Source: a virus. From it: a DNA stretch of 64,000 bases. The notes beneath the pieces were generated by a model. It worked only from the letters and a program-made list of their open reading frames with translations. It ran no database searches and was not told the DNA's origin. Numbering within the stretch: position 1 is the stretch's first letter; the number at the start of each line of letters is the position of its first letter. A program made the position numbers and the translations under genes. Shown here in pieces: positions 24,999 to 34,500 of the stretch. The stretch is from IMG/VR virus record IMGVR_UViG_3300042879_002476, positions 1 to 64,000 of that record; one strand, 5' to 3'.

Positions 24999-26960
24999 AT
25001 GTCATTTGTATTTAAACCCATAGAACCTGCATACGTAACTAAAATACCATATTATGTAAATAAGTTATGGCAGATAAATAATGGTAACATAGCTAATTTA
25101 ACTAGTTCTACGTCTCAGTACGTAGATGCAGATATTAGTATGTCAATTTACTATGGAAAATATTATTCTACACCATGGATAACTACTGCTTCTGAAGTAT
25201 CTACCAACCATGGAGAATATGCTAGGAATATTTGGAATTCTACTTATAATTTATACTATAGAGACTTCCAAAATGCTCCATACAATCACCACCCGCAAGG
25301 AAATATAGGAGTAGAAACAAGAAGAATTACAGATGAAATTCATGTATATTCTATACCTAATAAATTAATAGGTTTAGGTATACAACCCGGGTCATTTGAA
25401 ATGGAATCTGGCAGCTTTTACTTTTTTGATGATGGTAATGGTAATATATTAGGTTATGACACGACCTTAACTTCAGGAGAAATAGATTCATCATCATTCA
25501 ATCCTAAATTAAAAGATTTTTTTTATTGTTCATTTTATTTTGATGATGGGTATCGATACAATAATACTAGAGCTACATTTAAAGAACCTTCATACGGTAC
25601 ATTAGGAAAATTAGTAAATCACAATTATGATTCGGATAAAGGGGTAGCTGCCCCTACTCATATACCTAAAAGTCCGGTAGCTACTGTGAACAATGTATTT
25701 GTTAGAGATCATACAAATGATCCTAATACCGTTATCTCATACATGTCGCAATATCATTTAGATTTTTCCGTATCTTCCGTCGGGTCCATGTATGTTCGGA
25801 TTCCGCATACTAAAGAATTGAATTTTGATACAAATCAAGATTTTGCAGTATCATTTTGGATTCGGCAACCCGATGGCGATGGCATCGCACCCACTCCTGT
25901 TTTAGGTGCGGCTAGCGGTTCTGTAGAATTAATTTCTAAATCCGGATTAGTTAGAAAGTATATAATTCCTGTAGGTAATAGAGCTAGGCAATTAGATCCG
26001 AATACCGATGCATCGTTATATGATCATTATGTTGATACTGTTGATTATGTTCGAGGACCGTACCCCTTTAAAATAGAATTAATACGTAACGGATATAGTG
26101 GCAACGGGAAAATTAGATTTTCTAGAAGTGACGGTACAATTGCCACGGCCGTAACATCATCTAGTACTTTAGACGATGATGTTTGGTCGTTAATCACGTG
26201 TCAAAAATCGGGTAGTGTATTGCAAGTTTGGATAGGAACTACTAATGCGGGAGAAATATCGCAATCATGTTTGACTACGGTTTCAAATTTTTCTGATGTT
26301 CTAATAGGATGTAGAGGTGATTTGCTTACTACTAGTTCGATTTCTATTAGCGACTACGATACTTCCCCGGGAGGATGGAGTACTGATGGATCAACACAAT
26401 TCGGCGGAAAGATGGGCCCGATACATTTTTTTAATAGAGCATTATCAGCTGCTGAGATAGCAGACATGGCTACTATTTCTACGTCTAATAAAAAATATCA
26501 ACGAGGCATCTACAATAATAGGTTCGGTAATATCATTTATGATCAAGGCCAAATAATTTGGACTAACCCCACCTATTTATCCGGTCCTGGAAGAGTATTG
26601 CCGGGCCAGGGAACCTCTGCTAGATTTGATTATTTAAAATTTAGAAGTACTAAATTAATAACCACTAATGAAGCTATTTGTGTTGCTGGGGCTACTGAAT
26701 TAAATATGACCACTAACCCCACAATACTAATCAATAAAAATGGAAAATGTAATCCTGGTATAGGCATTAATGAAACCGGTATAGGAAATGAAGATGGGGA
26801 ATGTTATTCATTTGTTACAGGATCAAATTTTTCTCCTTATATAACTACAGTAGGTTTATATAATGATGCCGGAGAATTATTAGTAGTGGGTAAACTCTCA
26901 GCGCCGTTACGAAAACCTACTAATTGTGATACTATCTTTGTTGTGAAGTGGGATCAATAA
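24999..26960 (+). CDS. Tail fibre/baseplate protein with LamG-like domain
   Basis: A 653-residue structural protein. A LamG/concanavalin-like sandwich spans about residues 265-490 (FAVSFWIRQPDG, ELISKSGLVRKY, WSLITCQKSGSVLQVWIGTTN, FGGKMGPIHFFNRALSAAEIADM). This domain usually binds carbohydrate, suggesting contact with the cell surface. The C-terminus repeats the VGLYNDxxELL module of the previous gene product. The gene overlaps nothing important downstream if the resolvase begins at 26978. Confidence 0.75.
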   Translation: MSFVFKPIEPAYVTKIPYYVNKLWQINNGNIANLTSSTSQYVDADISMSIYYGKYYSTPWITTASEVSTNHGEYARNIWNSTYNLYYRDFQNAPYNHHPQGNIGVETRRITDEIHVYSIPNKLIGLGIQPGSFEMESGSFYFFDDGNGNILGYDTTLTSGEIDSSSFNPKLKDFFYCSFYFDDGYRYNNTRATFKEPSYGTLGKLVNHNYDSDKGVAAPTHIPKSPVATVNNVFVRDHTNDPNTVISYMSQYHLDFSVSSVGSMYVRIPHTKELNFDTNQDFAVSFWIRQPDGDGIAPTPVLGAASGSVELISKSGLVRKYIIPVGNRARQLDPNTDASLYDHYVDTVDYVRGPYPFKIELIRNGYSGNGKIRFSRSDGTIATAVTSSSTLDDDVWSLITCQKSGSVLQVWIGTTNAGEISQSCLTTVSNFSDVLIGCRGDLLTTSSISISDYDTSPGGWSTDGSTQFGGKMGPIHFFNRALSAAEIADMATISTSNKKYQRGIYNNRFGNIIYDQGQIIWTNPTYLSGPGRVLPGQGTSARFDYLKFRSTKLITTNEAICVAGATELNMTTNPTILINKNGKCNPGIGINETGIGNEDGECYSFVTGSNFSPYITTVGLYNDAGELLVVGKLSAPLRKPTNCDTIFVVKWDQ

Positions 26961-26977
26961 TTATAAATAAATATGTT

Positions 26978-27394
26978 ATGAAAAGACGTTTTAAAAATCA
27001 AAAGCAGGCTAGTTTAATATTAGGATATAAGAGTGGTTTAGAAGAAAAAATATCTGAACAACTCACCTCTCTTAATATTGATTTTACTTACGAGACTGAA
27101 AAAATTTATTATATGCAACCTGCTAAAAAAAGGTCATATAAACCCGATTTTATTAAAACTAAAAAAGATGGTAATAAACTGTTTATTGAAACTAAAGGCA
27201 GACTTACTGCTAGCGATAGACAGAAACATGAATGGGTAAAAGATCAATATCCTGCTTTAGATATTAGATTCGTTTTTACTAATTCTAATACTAGAATATC
27301 TAAAAATAGTAAAACTACTTATGCCGATTGGTGTAATAAACGAGGATTTATTTTTGCTGATAAAGAGGTTCCTAAAGAGTGGTTAGAAGAATAG
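26978..27394 (+). CDS. T7 endonuclease I-like Holliday-junction resolvase
   Basis: A 138-residue protein (T7 gp3 is 149) that follows the T7 endonuclease I pattern closely: YKSGLEEKISEQL with E22, YKPDF with D57, and FIETKGRL with E71 and K73, which correspond to T7 E20, D55, E65 and K67. Further matches are LDIRFVFTNSNTRI and the C-terminal ADWCNKRGFIFADK-VPKEW. The enzyme cuts branched DNA before packaging. I chose the ATG at 26978, because the longer frame from 26948 overlaps the upstream gene and adds only ten residues without counterpart. T4 itself uses the unrelated gp49, so this is a non-orthologous replacement. Confidence 0.92.
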   Translation: MKRRFKNQKQASLILGYKSGLEEKISEQLTSLNIDFTYETEKIYYMQPAKKRSYKPDFIKTKKDGNKLFIETKGRLTASDRQKHEWVKDQYPALDIRFVFTNSNTRISKNSKTTYADWCNKRGFIFADKEVPKEWLEE

Positions 27395-27435
27395 GTTTGT
27401 ATCCTATTATCTTTTTACTTATACTTTAGTAATCC

Positions 27436-28365
27436 ATGATATCAGAACAAAAATCTATATTAAATACTTTATTAGGAGCTCCCAAATTAGTTTCCGGAGG
27501 TTCTGAGGGACTGTATAAATGTCCTTTTTGTAATCACCACAAAAAGAAACTACAAATACATTATGAATTAGGACAATTTAATTGTTGGGTTTGTAATACC
27601 AAAGGAAGATCTTTAATTACTTTGTTAAAGAAACTAAAGGTTACAGATCCGAATATATATGCAAAATTCAAATCTAATAAAAATAATGTTTTAATCCGTA
27701 AGGATGGATACCCCCAAGATATACCCGATAAAGAGCTTGTATCACTACCTAAAGAATTTAAACCTCTATATATTAAAAGGGACGATCCTGACTACAAACA
27801 CGCAATTAGGTATTTATTTAAGAGAGGATTAACGGTACAAGATATATTAAAATATCGAATAGGATATTGTGATAAAGGCCCGTATTCGGGTATGGTAATC
27901 ATACCATCATATGATGCGAATAACCAATTGAATTTTTTTGTTGGTAGGTCATATTATAAAGACGCCACTATGAAGCATAAAAATCCAAACGTGAGTAAAA
28001 ATATAATTGGATTTGAAAATTTAATTAATTGGAAATTACCAATAGTGTTAGTTGAGGGTGCATTTGATGCAATTTCAATTAAAAGAAATGTGATACCGTT
28101 ATTTGGTAAAAAAATATTACGTAATTTGCGAGATAAAATTTTATTAGAAAAAGTTAAAGAATTATATTTGTGTTTAGATAATGATGCTAAACAAGACGCA
28201 TTAAAATTAGCAGATTATTTTTCTAAATTTGGAGTTGCAGTATATTTTGTAAATTTAAAAGAAAAAGATCCTAATGAAATAGGATTCCATAAAATACATA
28301 CTATCATGAATGAGACCGAAACTTTTGGGTTTGAAGACATGATTAAAATGAAATTAGCATTATGA
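27436..28365 (+). CDS. 61: DNA primase, T4 gp61-like (CHC2 zinc finger plus TOPRIM)
   Basis: A 309-residue primase (T4 gp61 is 342). The N-terminal zinc finger has C29-C32 and C50-C53 (CPFC...CWVC), the TOPRIM domain has the glutamate of VLVEGAFDA and the aspartates of LCLDNDAKQDA. It would make RNA primers for lagging-strand synthesis together with a gp41-like helicase, which is not in this window. TTTG at 27396 and TACTTTAG at 27422 upstream resemble a Bacteroidetes host-type promoter, consistent with earlier expression than the flanking tail genes; this is tentative. It overlaps the next gene by 4 bases. Confidence 0.88.
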   Translation: MISEQKSILNTLLGAPKLVSGGSEGLYKCPFCNHHKKKLQIHYELGQFNCWVCNTKGRSLITLLKKLKVTDPNIYAKFKSNKNNVLIRKDGYPQDIPDKELVSLPKEFKPLYIKRDDPDYKHAIRYLFKRGLTVQDILKYRIGYCDKGPYSGMVIIPSYDANNQLNFFVGRSYYKDATMKHKNPNVSKNIIGFENLINWKLPIVLVEGAFDAISIKRNVIPLFGKKILRNLRDKILLEKVKELYLCLDNDAKQDALKLADYFSKFGVAVYFVNLKEKDPNEIGFHKIHTIMNETETFGFEDMIKMKLAL

Positions 28366-31300
28366 TTAAATTAAATTCGAGTATAAACACGGTTTCTAAA
28401 ATTATACACGCAGGCGATATTCATATTAGAAATTTAAAACGACATACTGAGTATAAAATACAATTTCAAAAGTTTTATGAAAAAATAAAACAAATTAAAG
28501 ATGATAGTACGATCATCTACATTGCTGGCGACGTAGTTCATACTAAAACGGATATGAGTCCGGAATTAATTGATATGGTTAGTGATTTTTTCATATCATT
28601 AGCCGATATAGCACCCACGGTTGTAATTGCAGGAAATCATGATGCTAATCTAAACAACCCAGATAGATTGGATGCTCTATCGCCTATTATAGCCAATTTA
28701 CAACATCCTAATATTTTTTATTTAAAGGATACCGGTTTATATGAATTGGGTGATATTGTATTCTCAGTAATGTCTGTTTTTGATGAAAAAGAAAAATATA
28801 TTTTAGCGTCTGATATACAGACTAATAAAAAGAAAATAGCTTTGTTTCACGGACCCATAACTAATTCAGTAACCGGAGTAGGATTTCAAATACAAGGGCA
28901 CGTCGATATTGATTTATTTACTGGATTTGATTATGCATTAGCAGGTGATATACATCAACTACAGTATTTAAATGCAGAAAAGACTATTGCATATTGTTCA
29001 TCGTTAATACAACAAAATTACGGTGAAACGTATGATAACCATGGATTTTTATTGTGGGATTTAATTAATAAGACCAGTAGTTTTTATCATCTAGATAACG
29101 AATACGGATTTCATACTTTGCATATTCATAAAGATGAATTAGTGCCGTACAATAGAGGAATAATTACACAAAATTCTAGAGTACGGTTAAAAGTTACGGA
29201 TTCCACAGATGTCTATATTAGGGATGAGTCTGCTAAAATTAAAAAAGAATTAGGGATTTCTGATTTGCCTATTAACAAAGCAGAAACGGTTTCAATAAAT
29301 TCCAATATCGATTTAATAAAGTCGAATACCATTAATGTTAGAAATATTGAAACGCAAAATAGTTTAATTAGAGATTTTTTAAATTTAACTTTAAATTTAT
29401 CTTTGCCCGATGGTATATTAGATAAAGTGTATGAAATAAATAAAAAGACTAATTTATTGTTATCGGATAAAGATGAAATAATTAGAAATGTTATTTGGAA
29501 ACCTAAAAAGTTTGAATTTTCAAATATGTTTTCATATGGAGAAAACAACTTAATAGATTTTTCTAGTTTGCGAGGAATACAAGGTTTATTTGGTCCCAAC
29601 GCATCCGGTAAAAGCAGTTTATTAGATGCTCTATGTTTTTGTTTATTTGATACGACATCCAGAGCTTATAAAGCAGATCAAATCATTAATACTAAAAAAG
29701 ATTGGTTTTCATGTAAATTTAATTTTGAAATTGCAGGTACCGATTATTTTATTGAAAAGCGAGGTACAAAAACATCGTCAGGTAAAGTCAAAGTAAATAT
29801 AGATTTTTGGTGTGAGGGTGATAACGGAGACCGTAAAAACTTAAACGGTGAACAGCGTAGAGACACTAATTCCATTATTAAATCCTATATAGGAAGTTAT
29901 GAAGATTTCACATTAATGTGTTTATCAATGCAAAATAACAATACTAATTTTGTAGATAAATCACAAACGGAAAGAAAAGAAATATTAGCTAAGTTCTTAG
30001 ATTTAAATATTTTTGAATCGTTATATGCATTGGCCAATACTGAATATAGACGTATACAGGCTATTTTAGAAAATGCTAATTCAAAAGAAATAGAATTACA
30101 AATAAACGATTTAAAAGACTCAATTTCTAAAAAAACTTTTGATTATGATACTTTGAATAGTAATATTATTTTATTAGATACTGAAATTGCAAGTAAAAAT
30201 AATGATGTTTTAGAATTATCAAAACAAATTCAAAATGTTAAGACAATTGATATTGATGCTGCTAAAAAAATGGAAGTTCAAATACAAGATAATATATCTA
30301 AATTAGAAGAATCCGTTAAATTTAATAACCAATTGTTTTCTAAAACTAAAAAAGAATTACAGCAAATTGACTTACAACTTTCTAATATTGATGTTAATAA
30401 AATGTTAGAAGCTGAAAAAGAATTTGAATTTAATAAAAGTAAATTAAAGTCTCTCAATTCTAAATTAGAAAAATTAAAAATAATTACAGCTAATAAAAGT
30501 GATAAACTAAAAAAATTGGAAGAGCATGAATATGATCCTAATTGTACATACTGCATTAATAATGTATTTGTAAAAGACGCTTTACAGACTAAAAAGGAAT
30601 TGGAATCGGATTTAAAGGAATTGACTATTTGCCAAGAAGATTTGAGACTCACTGAAAATATTGTAAATTCATTTAATTCTTATCATGAAACTAAACGCAA
30701 ATATGAAACTTTAAATTCTAAAAGGAATCTAGTTTTTATTGATTCGCAAGGTACCAATATTAAAGTGTTATCCGAAGATAAAGAACTATCGGCAACTAAA
30801 ATTGAATTACAAAAAATACAATTACTCATACGTGAATACTATGAAAATGAATCTATAATTTTAAATAACAATACCATTACCGAACAAATAGAATCCGTAA
30901 AATCTAAAATTAAAAGTTTACAATCGGAAACTCGATTATTAAATGCTGATCTATTGCAGTTGTATTCAGATATTAAAGTAGCTGAATCTAAAATAGACAA
31001 TTTAACTGAGAAATTAGAAAAAACCAATGCACTTCTAAAAGAGAAAGCTGCATATGAATATTATCTTATGGCTATGGAAAAAGATGGTATTTCATATCAA
31101 TTGATGTCTAGAATTTTACCTAAAATAGAAAATGAAATAAATAGTATTTTATCTAACTTGGTAGATTTTAAAATCATATTAAATACAGACGGAAAAAATA
31201 TTAATGCTTATATAGTATATGATAATTTATATTGGCCATTAGAACTTTCATCAGGGATGGAACGGTTTATATCGTCTATTGCAATACGAGTCGGATTAAT

Positions 31301-31523
31301 CAATATATCTAGTTTGCCTAAACCTACTTTCTTTGCTATTGATGAAGGGTTAGGAGTATTGGATTCTAATAATTTAAATCAAATTTATTTACTATTTAAT
31401 TACATTAGAGATATATTTAATTTTACTTTAATAATTTCGCATATTGATATGGTCCGTGACATGGTCGACCACAATATTACTATAGAGTCCAAAAACGGAT
31501 TTAGTAAAATTGATTTAACATAA
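28362..31523 (+). CDS. 47-46: Fused Mre11/Rad50-type nuclease-ATPase (T4 gp47-gp46 in one chain)
   Basis: A single 1053-residue frame holds both subunits of the recombination nuclease that in T4 are separate gp47 (339) and gp46 (560). Residues about 1-330 are the calcineurin-like phosphodiesterase with all expected motifs: AGDIH (D19, H21), IAGDVVHT, AGNHDAN, FHGPI and LAGDIHQ. From about residue 380 follows the SMC-like ATPase: Walker A GPNASGKSS near 410, a long coiled coil with a CTYC zinc hook near 728, signature LSSGMERF near 962 and Walker B TFFAIDEGLGVLD near 990. The complex resects double-strand ends for recombination-dependent replication. The frame is uninterrupted, so the fusion does not depend on a frameshift. 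Confidence 0.93.
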   Translation: MIKLNSSINTVSKIIHAGDIHIRNLKRHTEYKIQFQKFYEKIKQIKDDSTIIYIAGDVVHTKTDMSPELIDMVSDFFISLADIAPTVVIAGNHDANLNNPDRLDALSPIIANLQHPNIFYLKDTGLYELGDIVFSVMSVFDEKEKYILASDIQTNKKKIALFHGPITNSVTGVGFQIQGHVDIDLFTGFDYALAGDIHQLQYLNAEKTIAYCSSLIQQNYGETYDNHGFLLWDLINKTSSFYHLDNEYGFHTLHIHKDELVPYNRGIITQNSRVRLKVTDSTDVYIRDESAKIKKELGISDLPINKAETVSINSNIDLIKSNTINVRNIETQNSLIRDFLNLTLNLSLPDGILDKVYEINKKTNLLLSDKDEIIRNVIWKPKKFEFSNMFSYGENNLIDFSSLRGIQGLFGPNASGKSSLLDALCFCLFDTTSRAYKADQIINTKKDWFSCKFNFEIAGTDYFIEKRGTKTSSGKVKVNIDFWCEGDNGDRKNLNGEQRRDTNSIIKSYIGSYEDFTLMCLSMQNNNTNFVDKSQTERKEILAKFLDLNIFESLYALANTEYRRIQAILENANSKEIELQINDLKDSISKKTFDYDTLNSNIILLDTEIASKNNDVLELSKQIQNVKTIDIDAAKKMEVQIQDNISKLEESVKFNNQLFSKTKKELQQIDLQLSNIDVNKMLEAEKEFEFNKSKLKSLNSKLEKLKIITANKSDKLKKLEEHEYDPNCTYCINNVFVKDALQTKKELESDLKELTICQEDLRLTENIVNSFNSYHETKRKYETLNSKRNLVFIDSQGTNIKVLSEDKELSATKIELQKIQLLIREYYENESIILNNNTITEQIESVKSKIKSLQSETRLLNADLLQLYSDIKVAESKIDNLTEKLEKTNALLKEKAAYEYYLMAMEKDGISYQLMSRILPKIENEINSILSNLVDFKIILNTDGKNINAYIVYDNLYWPLELSSGMERFISSIAIRVGLINISSLPKPTFFAIDEGLGVLDSNNLNQIYLLFNYIRDIFNFTLIISHIDMVRDMVDHNITIESKNGFSKIDLT

Positions 31524-31531
31524 ACATTTGG

Positions 31532-31560
31532 ATTATCATATATTTATAGTATATGATAAT
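31532..31560 (+). promoter_or_regulatory. Putative late promoter in a perfect 11-bp inverted repeat
   Basis: TATTTATA at 31541-31548 ends 4 bases before the ATG at 31553. ATTATCATATA (31532-31542) and TATATGATAAT (31550-31560) are exact inverted repeats around TTTATAG, so the start codon itself lies in the right arm. Confidence 0.6.
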
Positions 31561-34500
31561 TAAGAAACAGCGCACGTATTTAGGATTAGATATATACCCG
31601 TCGTATATAACTGATACATCCCCGACCTCCGTAGATTATCTAAAACTAGATAGCATGCCTTCAGAATTAACTGCGGGCAAAAACGTGTTAAAAATATTAG
31701 GAAATACTAACGTTTTCAAACAAGGTTCTCCTATTTTAGTGGAAGTATTAGACAGTCGCCGAAATACCATTTATGTAGAATTTCCTAATTATTTCGATTC
31801 TTTAAAAAGAAGGTTGATAGTAATTAACATAACTGAAGACACGGCTCCCGGTCCTGCATTAATTACTATTTGTTCGGTACTAAACGAAAATTTAGTACCT
31901 TTAGAATTCAACAATACGTTTAACTTTAAGTGGCAAGCTATTATTAATGTAGCGCCTTTTAAATCTAATACAACCGAAATTGTTTATATAGACCCTCCTA
32001 CAGTTGAATTACGAACTCGAGTTCGACCGTATGTTACTACTTCGTTTCGTAATAACGAGCAAATGATAACTAAGGAATATGGGGACTATGAATATTTAGA
32101 TTTTAATTTTGACGATTACGTTGGCAGCAATGATGGTGCGAGTAGTATATTTCAAACACAAGATGCGAATACGGTTTTAAATTCATTTACTAATGCATCT
32201 ATAACATCTTTTGATAGGGATAATGTTTTTTATTTAAAGCCAGAAAATTATTCTGCTAAAACAATAAATAGAAATTATCCGATAATCGAGCCTAGTAAAG
32301 ATTTTTATGTTTCATTAGGTTCGAATATAATAGGAAATTACAATTCGTTTGGCACTTGGGATCAATCCGGAAATACGATAGGCACTGATGCTAATCGAGG
32401 CAATATATTAATACGAGGAATTGCAGGGTCTTATGTAGGACGTCCCGTAAATACGATGCCAGGCAATTATTATTTAGTTGCCGTTGATGTGAGTCAAAGT
32501 TTAAGCACGTCATATGATATTTCGGCTGCATTGGGATATAATGAATCTAGAAATTCCGGTAGTATATCGGAAAATGTACGCGTTTCTATAAATGAAAATG
32601 CGAGTACTAATACTTGGGAAACTTGTTATGCAGTAGTCAGAGCCAGCGATGCTGGGAATTATTTGTGGTTATTTTTCGGTGGTACTGCTGGTAGTATAGA
32701 TAACGTACGCGTGTTTCCTATAAACGGTATAGGCACTCCGGATTTTAAATTAGAAACGGATTTAATTGGAGGGTTAATAAAAGTAAACCGTCCTAATATT
32801 AGTCCGCAAACAGCATCCGGATTAACATTGTATAACACGGATACTGCATATAGATCGTATATAAATTTTTTATTGCGAGATAAAAATGCAGCTGCCAACG
32901 GTGCATTTACATATAATTTAGTAAAAGAATCGGAACTATCAAATCCTACCACATTTACAATAAATAGGCATAAAATAGAAAGATTTACTTCTAGAGCACA
33001 GATATCTCAAACGAATTTAAATAATACATTCGTAGATTCATACGTACAGGCAGCTTCTTTTGTAGATCCGTACGGAGCTAGTGTGCTATTAACCATTGTC
33101 GAAGGGCCTAATAATACGTTTTATGGTCCTATATTCGCTGGAGGAGCGGGGAACGGCGGTGGTATTTTTAGTTATAATACAGACACTAACGTATTAAACA
33201 CTGAACATTATTTTAATACCAGTAAATTTTCAGGAAAAGAGCCTTCAACAAAGTTTTTATATTTAAAAGGCGGGTCAAACCCTGGAATGTATGGTACTAC
33301 TAATTTTGGAGGTAGGTTTAATTCCGGATCTTTATTTAGATTCGATCCGCAATCTAAAATTGTAACTAAATTACATGACTTTGGATTAACCAGCGGATCT
33401 AGTACATTTACTACTAATAGTGGTTGGTTTCCATATGGCAGTTTAATGCAGGCTTCTAATGGTTTATTATATGGCACCACCGCAAATCCGTCACCTGGAG
33501 GGCCATATGGCACCGTATATAGTTTTAATACTAGTTCTAATGAACATAAAGTATTCCTTTTAAATGGAGGAGTTGATGCTGCAAGATTAATTGAATCCGG
33601 AGGATTTTTGTTTGGAGTTAAGGGATATCAAACTGCACAGGGCGATATTGTTAAAATAAATCTATCTACGGGTACCACTTCTAGTTTTGCACTTAATGTC
33701 ACTCAAGGTAAAATACCTTCCGGGTTAATAATGGGAAGTGATGGTTATTTATATGCTACGACCTTTACCGGGTCCGCTTCATCCGGTACTGGGGGAACTA
33801 TACTTAAAGTAGATTCCGGAACCGGTGTTATAACTAAATTATTTGATTTAGATACTGTATTATCCGGATCGGAAGCGGAACGAGAGTTATATGAGGATTC
33901 CGGGCATTTTTATGGAATGTGTAATGCCGGAGGTCAGTTTTCTAAAGGTACTGTGTTTAGATTTACCACCGGGTCTGGAGGAACGTTTGAGGTGTTACAT
34001 CATTTCTCAGGAGGCAGTGATGGTATCGGAGCAAAATCTAATTTTATTAGATTAGGAAATTCTTTATACGCAAACACTACGAATGGCGGTACCTCGAATG
34101 CCGGTACTATTTTTAGATTAGATAGAATTGGATTGAATAGGCCTTTCGTGTTTCAAGAAGCCGGGACTATTTATCATCATAACGCAATATTACCCAAACC
34201 CATACCAGCAACTAGTTCCTTATTAATAGATTATCCTAGATGGACCGGACCGGTTAAATTGAACGAAAATGATTTATATTCTATTGTAGAGTTAGAAATT
34301 AAAGATTTAGACCCCGTGACCGGAGATGTATCTAAATTAAAATTGTCTGCTAAACCTCAAGGATTGAAAGGAGAATTTGTAGATTTAGGTGTATACTCTA
34401 CAAAACCGGTAGATATATTAATAGATAATAATTTTGTTAATCACGTACATTATTCAGATTCTCCCTATAGATTGGCAGGATATTTTAAGCCAGTTATATC

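Noticed and set aside
26962-26969. T4-type TATAAATA before the resolvase gene
   Set aside because: A single copy in this orientation and in very A+T-rich sequence; the recurrent element of this genome is TATTTATA, so I do not call it a promoter.
26948-26977. Longer N-terminus for the resolvase
   Set aside because: It overlaps the upstream gene and adds ten residues without counterpart in T7 endonuclease I.
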